A stretch of 64,000 nucleotides of DNA from Sarcocystis neurona (taxonomy: Eukaryota; Apicomplexa; Conoidasida; Eucoccidiorida; Sarcocystidae), in contig KL647290.1 of assembly GCA_000727475.1 (NCBI GenBank), positions 2,772,695 through 2,836,694 on the forward strand, given 5' to 3'. Every line of letters begins with the position of its first letter. Position 1 is the stretch's first letter. Made by a program: the position numbers and the translations under genes. The notes below the pieces were generated by a model. It did no database searches. It saw nothing but the letters and a program-made list of their open reading frames with translations, and was not told where the DNA came from. Shown here piece after piece: positions 53,072 through 61,200 of the stretch.

Positions 53072-56000
53072 AATTTATGTATATACACGGACAGGTAACT
53101 TCACCTACACAGAACTGCTATCCTCTCCATACATATATATATGTAGACACATATATAGAGGCAGGTAACTTCTTTTACAGAGAGATCTACGGATGTCCTG
53201 AACAAAGCAAACTCCGTGTACTTCTTCTGTGTCTGACGCCCTGCGCTGGGCCACCACAGAAGTTTATCTCTACGAAGCAGAAAACACGACTCAGAAGAAG
53301 AAGTGGGGCGGATAGAGTGGAGCGGTAGCACCGCAGCAGGGGCAGATCATCGGCCGAAAACGAAGAAGCGAAAGACAGAAGAGAGGAAGCGACAGCGAGG
53401 AACAGCAGAGAAGACAGCCGGAGCTTTTTGTGTGGTTCTTTTGGCTTCTTCGAGGAAGACCCTGGGAGCCGGACGAGAAAGGCAGCATCGTTTATTCAGC
53501 GAAGAGGAACTTTCGAACAGAAGAGCAACAAAGAGACGGAGAAGTTAGTGTTCGAACGCATCAAGAATGGACAACTGAAGCGGGGCAACGAGAAAGTGCG
53601 AGAGTGGCCGAAGCAGCAGGAGAGTCCCAGCAACAGGAAGCACTGGACACTTCGGCGTGTCCTGCAGTCGGAGACAGAGACAGCAGCAGCAGCAGACAAC
53701 GCGGCCACGCAGGTGGGTCGAAGCGACCTGCCAGCTGAATCAGCGCCCCGGCATCAAGGAAGATGGGCAGCAGCACGAACGACGGACAGATCTCTGTTTG
53801 CGTCCTCCTCCGCTTCTCCGCGCAGACCCACCACTTGCCGCATACGCCTCGGTGAATATATGGACTCGTGCAAAGTCACGTACACACACACAGAAATATA
53901 CGAGCCCATACATATACATATGTGTATATACGAACGTGAGGAGAGTTTGACAAGGCAGATATGTGTGAGCTTGCGTGCAGCCCGCTGCCCCGTCGTTGTG
54001 CGTCTCTTCTTGCGTGAACATCGGCCCACGTCCACGGCTGGTCCACACGCCTGTGCTTGGGGCACGCTGTGTTCCACCTACTACCTGTCCGCTGGTTGTG
54101 AGAGACTGCTGGCTGCTCGAAGTTAGTCCCTCTCCTCAGCTTCCTCCGCGAGCAACCTACCCAGATAGAAGTCGCGTAGTGGGGGAAGCCGTCCGCCGGA
54201 ATGCCGCGGGAGTACTTCCGCGGCCGCAGCGCCAGCAGCCACCTGCAGCAGCCAACAATCTCGCGGACAGCTACGAGCTCTCGAGGACGCACTGCGCGCA
54301 CGTGCAGGTGTGCGAGCTGCGGACACGGACGTGCTATCGCATGCAGAAGAGAAAGTTAGCAGAGTATCCGTGCGGCAGCAGGCTACACAGATGCACGCCG
54401 GCCCGTGCACATATGGGAACCATATTCTCCTCACGTTCATACATATATATATATATATATATGTGTACACCGAGGTGTAACTTTCCACAGAAGTATAGGG
54501 AAAGTAGGGATGCATCCGACAAACACATGTACACTACAGTCGTACATATGCATATATGTACATATGCTAGCGTACACGACAGCCAGCTATACGCAAGAAC
54601 AGCGGAATGTGTACAAACGTATCCATATACATATACATGCGTAGGGTCTCTGTGTATGCGCCTGTCTGTGCGTATGTGTACGGAAATGGGCTCTCAGATA
54701 AAAAATGATATATACGAGTGTGACTACGTATGCATACGTTACCTATACGCGCACTTACGTACACATATAGATGTGTACGTACACATATGCATATATACAC
54801 ATATATCTATAAATATAAGGTTTTGCACTGATGAGTAACAACATCGTGTGTGCTGCTCCCGCTGTACCCTGACGTGCGTGCTCCTGCTGCGCGTCTCTGT
54901 TTCTCGACCTTCTGGTGATGCTGATGCTAAGTGCTGCTGTCCCTGCCGCCGCGGCCGAGGCGGCTGCCACTGCTGCGATCGCCGAGAGAGATTCCTCTCT
55001 TCTGCATGTAGGTGCATCCTTCTCGCTCCATTCATTTTCACCCGCGGGTGCACACGCGGCGCTTTCTTCTCCTGTTCCACGTCTACCTCCGTTGCTGCTG
55101 CTGTTGCTGCTGCTGCTGTTGCTGCTGCTGCTGTTGCTGCTGCCGCTGTTGCGGCTGCCGCTGTTGCTGCTGCTGCTGTTGCTGCTGTTGCTGTTGCTGC
55201 TGCCGCTGTTGCGGCTGCCGCTGTTGCGGCTGCCGCTGTTGCTGCTGCTGCTGTTGCTGCTGTTGCTGTTGCTGCTGCCGCTGTTGCGGCTGCCGCTGTT
55301 GCGGCTGCTCCTCCTGTTGCTGTCGCTGCTGCTGTTGCGGTTGCTCCTCCTGTTGCTGTCGCTGCTGCTGTTGCGGCTGTTCCTCCTGTTGCTGTCGCTG
55401 CTGCTGTTGCGGCTGCTCTTCCTGTTGCTGTTGCTGCTGCTCTTCCTTTTGCTGCTGCTGCTGTTGTTGTGACAGGAAGGCTGCTGTAGTTGAAAACAGC
55501 TATTCTCTCTTGTCACCAGGTACACCGTACACGAGCTCGCCTCCGACCGTATTTTTCCTGTTGCTGCCGCTGACCCGCTGTCGCGAGCACCGCTGGGCGC
55601 TGCTGTCCTTGACAGCTCCTGTTGCCCTCGCGCCGCTGCTGCTACTTCTCCTCCTCCTGGTGTTACCATACAAGGCAGTGCAACCCCGTCCCTGCTGCTG
55701 CTGCTTCTGTTGCTGCTTCTGTTGCTGCTGCTGCTTCTGTTGCTGCTTCTGTTGCTGCTGCAATTTCCGCTGCTCTTGCAATTGCTACTGCTGCGATTGC
55801 TGTTGCTGCTGCTGCTGCGATCGCTACTGCTGCCGAGTCTCTTGCTGCTGGTGTTATGCCTGCTGTTGCTGCTGCCCCTGCTGTTGCTCAGCCTCGTCCT
55901 GGTGCTGCTATGCTTCTCTTTTATTCCTGCCGAGTTGCCCAGTCGGTGTTCCTGCTCTCGTCGCTGCTGCTTCTGCTGCTGCGTTTGCTGCTTCGTCTGC

Positions 56001-58260
56001 AGGACAAAGACTTACTCCTTGCGAACTGTATCTACGTCTCGGTTGAAACTCTCCGGGTCCATGAATTTGTGGGCGAATCCGTACACGCGGATATCGAACA
56101 GGTCATAGGGCGAAGAAGCTTCTAGACCTGCTGGCTGCAGCAGGAACAAACGGCGGCAGACGCAACAGCAGCACCGGGGGGGGTGGGGCAACACAGGCAG
56201 CAGCAGCGGCACAAAGGCAAGAAATTTAGATGACCCAGCCTCTTGAGTTCCCGGAGCTCTCACTGCCCCCGATGACACAGCCGCATACGGGCAGGCGCAC
56301 GCGTGTCACTAAGACCAACAGCTCAATAAGCATGCATCAAAGCAGACTTACCTGTGTACATACATATATATATATACATATATATATATATATCTACATA
56401 TGGATAGATATGCCGCATATATGCATATATATGTATGTTGCCTTGTCTTGACCCTGGTTGTATGGCTTTCCACTACGCAATATAACTTCAAACGCAGAAA
56501 AGTACTCCTGGTGGATACCTCCGTCCTGCGTTACGCATCGGAAAGCAGGTCACGCGTCTCGGCTGCCGTGGTGCCGCTAATAGAGCGTTCCCTTCTTAAA
56601 GTAGTCCTGCGCATATCAAAATCACTGCGATATAAATATATATATCTATATAGATATATATATAGAGATATATATATACATATATATACATATATATATA
56701 TATGGGAGCATTTGTGCACCCGTGCACGTACACACATATATATACATATGTGTACACATACGTACATGTATATGCATATAAAAATATACGAATATGCACA
56801 CATTTATATATATATATATATATGCGTGGATATCCATATACGTGTAGACACGCCTATGCGAATACCCATAGATAATGAAGTAAATTTACGCACGACCTGA
56901 GCAGCGAGCCAGCCGCAGAACCCGTTCTGCTCTCCACACACACTAATAAATGCTTCCATTTTCACTTCGCCAGTTGAGAGCGCTGCCAATTCTCGTCTGT
57001 GCTTTGAGACGCGTGAGCGTACGGCGCATTCTCTCTTTCGGCAGCACCTGCTGCTGTTGCTGCTGCTGCTACTGTTGCTGCTGCTGCTGTCCGCTTACCT
57101 TCTGAATCTCACTCCAAATTTTCTCCACGTATTCCTTCTCAATTTTGTGCCGCACGGTCTCTGCAGCAGCAGGAGCATCGGGACACAGGCCGCGCAACTG
57201 CCATCAGCAGGAGCAGGAGGAACGGCCGACGCGGAGGCAGCACAAGAAGCTCAACACACCTAACACTAGCAGCAGCAGCAGGAGCAGCACATGGCAGCAG
57301 CAGTAACCGCAACCGAACGGCCGCACAGAGCCAGGAAGACTCTGAGCAGCAGCAACGGCAGCGGCAGCAAAGAAAGAACAACGTCGGCAGCAGCAGGGCG
57401 GAGGAAGCCTTTCTGCGTCTTGCAAACCATCAGACACGAAGAGACGCACGCAAGGAAAATCAAAAAGACGAGAACACGTTTACAGTCACCCCACGTGTTT
57501 CACTCGTAAATTCAGAAATGTCCCTACGTATCCACACGCCCGTAGCAACAATACATGTCAGTGCCTAAATATAGAGCGGGAGAAGCATACGCGCACATAC
57601 ATATATACATATATATATATACACACGCACATGAGTAGTGTTTTCATGTGGATACAGTGATACAGATGTGTGTTTGCATATGCGTTTATATATATATACG
57701 TGTATATACTTATATATGGTGTTTCCATGTGGATACAGAGACACATATGTATAGTGGTATACATACGTATATACATATACGTAGTGTTTCCATGCGGATA
57801 CAGAGATACAGATGTGTGTTTGTATATTCGTGTATATATATATATATGTACATGCACAAATTTGAACATATACGTAGGAGCAGTGGTACACGTATCCTGA
57901 GTGATATTATACATGTCGTATATGGCTGTGTGTATGTGTGTCCCTGTGGCCACTGGTAGTGGAAGTGTAGCTCTTTGAGCAGGTAGGGACGTGCAGACGA
58001 AGAAACAGGTTGACGCATAAACAAAGGAAGGTCTAGACATACTTCAGCAAGGGACACATAGACGTAAATACGCGTATGTATACGTATATATAGGTGTACC
58101 TACACTTAGGTGGGAACTTTTCCATACGCCTACGGATAGGACACATAGCGGGAAATAGGCATATCTATACGTATGTATATTGATATACCTACACGTAGAT
58201 GGGAACTTCCATACGTACATGAATATACAGAAATACATCGGCATATATCTGGAGTTGGCT

Positions 58261-58291
<31 letters not shown>

Positions 58292-61200
58292 GTGTATACG
58301 CGTGTGTCTGGCGCCGGCTCACATACGCCTGCATATAAAGACATCTACACGTGTGTGGAGCTCGCTGATAAGCTCGCTCTCATACGCGTATCTGCACAAA
58401 TATATAGATATACTGAGGCGGGTTACAAGGAGTCGTATGTATATATACGTATGTGTGTCAGGAGCTGTTCGCTGCCATACATATGCATATATAGATATGG
58501 ACGCGGTGCTGGCTCCCACGAGAGAAATATATTCACACCTAGTTGAGCCTGGCACACATGCATATGTATGCGGACGTACATCTACGTGGATCTGAAGCTG
58601 CTGGCTTCCACCTGTGTACGTACATACAAAGACGTATGTACACATATTCGAAGCTGCCTTACAAGAACGACGTACGCGCATGCGTAGGTCTACCACAGAT
58701 ATTCGGACAGCCGACCACCTGTAGAAGCGACTGGCGTCCGTAGAAGTCTACAGACAGCCCTCCCTCCCGTACATCTATACATGTATATATATGGAGAGAG
58801 ACAGCGACTAAGTATATACGGAGGGGAGGGAGGTATGCGTCTTCGAAGCAACGTGTGTGTATATATTTTATCCATATGTCGGCCGTTCGCACGCCGCGAC
58901 ATCACGGCAGTATGCGGAGGCTGCCTGTGTTTCTCTGAACACGTAGGAAGTGCGCTGCAGACGCCTTGCTGCTGCATTTCCTTCTGCATGCGTGCGTCTG
59001 TCACGTGAAGAAGAAGAAAACGAAAGGCAGCAGTAGCCACTACACTCGCAGATCTCCAGGGCTGCTGCAGCCCAGAGTCGGCTGACCTAGAGGAGTCATG
59101 CATGCCGCCCAGTCCCGCACGGCGAACAGCAAAATTGTCTTCGGCGTGCTGCACTCGCACATCACGTTCAGAACAGCAGACACAGACGGTGACGCACATT
59201 CATATATATATGGAAACCCACAGGACTACTTGCACGCATGCATAAATATATATATATTCAGGTTGCAAGCGTAGATAAATGTATGTGTGCCAGTACATAT
59301 GCACTGGCACTTACACACACAGGCGGACGCCCACCCGCATGTGTATGCACGGAGAGCAACCTTTAAATGCACATGCAAATACACACATATACATATATAT
59401 ATGTACGTAGAGAAAGCAATAAATGTACACATACTTACGTAGAGGTACCCTTCTTTGCAGACACATGCAAATACATATATGTACATATATTAGCAGTTCG
59501 TGAGAAGAGGGAGATATATACTGGTATGTCTATCTGTATGGGGACTGACAAGCAAACACATCCCCCTGCGGGTGCATGCATACACATCTGTGCATACATC
59601 CATCCATGGTCCCCCCGACGATGAGGCAGTACCCAGCAGTATACCCATACAAGTCCACAGAAACGAAGAAGAGAAGCGGAGACCCGAGGGAAGCTGCTGC
59701 TGCAGCCTCTCTGCAGCACGGCGCCAGTGACGACGCGGAGGTCACTTTGACTGACGTCGAGACACGAAGAAAGTGCCTGCAGCGCCCAGCGAAAAACGAC
59801 CGGACCGCGAGACACAGAGAGCGAAAATCGAAAACCGGAGGACGCGTCAGCGCGAAGGAGACGCAGGAAGCGAAGGAAACGGGGCGCGGGCGGAAGGCGG
59901 TGGTCCGAAGAGACCACGCGGTCCCCCACGCTGTCTGCGGCGTCTCCTGCCCGCTCTCCCCCTGTGCCCTTTTCCTTTTTTTATCATTTGTCCTTTTCTT
60001 GGCCTCCTCTGTCTGTCCACGTCTTTTGGCTGTCCTTCTTCTCTTCTACGCCTCTCCATCTCTATTCCTGCTGTCTCTGTGTCTCTCGCGCTGAACTTCT
60101 GCTGCTCGATGATTTCCCCCTTCTGGCATTTTTCCTCCGCCCTCGCCCTACGCTGTTCTCTTCCCTCGCCTCCTCCACGAGGACGTCCGCCTCCTCCAAG
60201 AGGACGTCCGCCTCCTCCCCCCCCTCTGCCCCTCCTCTTCTCTTCTCCTGAACTTCCTTCACCAGCTGTCCCTTTCTTCGCACTGCCCCTTTCTTGCTTC
60301 TCCTCTGCCGCCGCCTTCTCTTCCCTGTTGCTGGCGGGCCCACGACTCCCTCTACGGGCGTACCCCCTCCTTCACGCGCACACTTTGCCACGCAGAAGGT
60401 GACCACTGCCCTCTCCTCCGGCACCACGGGCGGCGGCAGCAAAGCCACCAGCAACAAAGGCAGCAGATGCAGCAGAGGTAGCACCAGCAGCAGCAGAGGT
60501 AGCACCAGCAGCAGCAGAGGTAACAGCAGCAGCAGCAGAGGTAGCAGCAGCAGCACAGGCAGAAGAAGCAGCAGCAGCACAGGCAGAAGAAGCAGCAGCG
60601 GCGCGACGTACTTTTTTTCTTGAGCGAAGAGTTCGAGGTTCACTTCGAGCACCGTGCGCAGGAGACCGTAGCCGGAGGAAGTGAAGTTGCCGAGACTCTG
60701 GTACCAGGTGTTAATAATTAAACAGTCGGCAAGAGCAAGAGCAAACAGCGCGCTTCGATATTCGAACGTCTGGCGATCTTCTCCTCTTTCTCGGCTATCA
60801 ATGCCCTCCACATCTACTACTATACACGCTGGGGCTGCTCGGGCTTCGGCTGCCGTTGTGCCTGCAGAAAAACAAGAGGTAGGAGAAGCAGCGCGGACGA
60901 GACCGTCTCGTTCTCGTGCTTCTCTTCCTTCCCGCACAGAAGAAGCAGCAGCATCAGCAGCAGCACTGGCAGCATCGCGGCCAAGCCAAATTCCCTTCGT
61001 TGTCTGGGAGTGCCCCAAGAGATGATCCATTACTTGAAATTGGCAACCGAAGAGCGCGTTCACCAAGGAGCCTGGAGAGTCCACAAAAAAGGGAGAGGAA
61101 GAAAGGAAGCAGCCGCATCAAAAACAGAACAAATTCGCAGCAGCTGCAGCAGCAGCCGCACACAAAAGACACGGCACGTGCAGAGGCACCACCAGCAGCA

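Noticed and set aside
54848..56125. Plus-strand poly-Leu, poly-Cys and poly-Ala frames
   Set aside because: Three overlapping frames of one CTG array, located in an intron of the in-phase minus-strand SEY1 gene.
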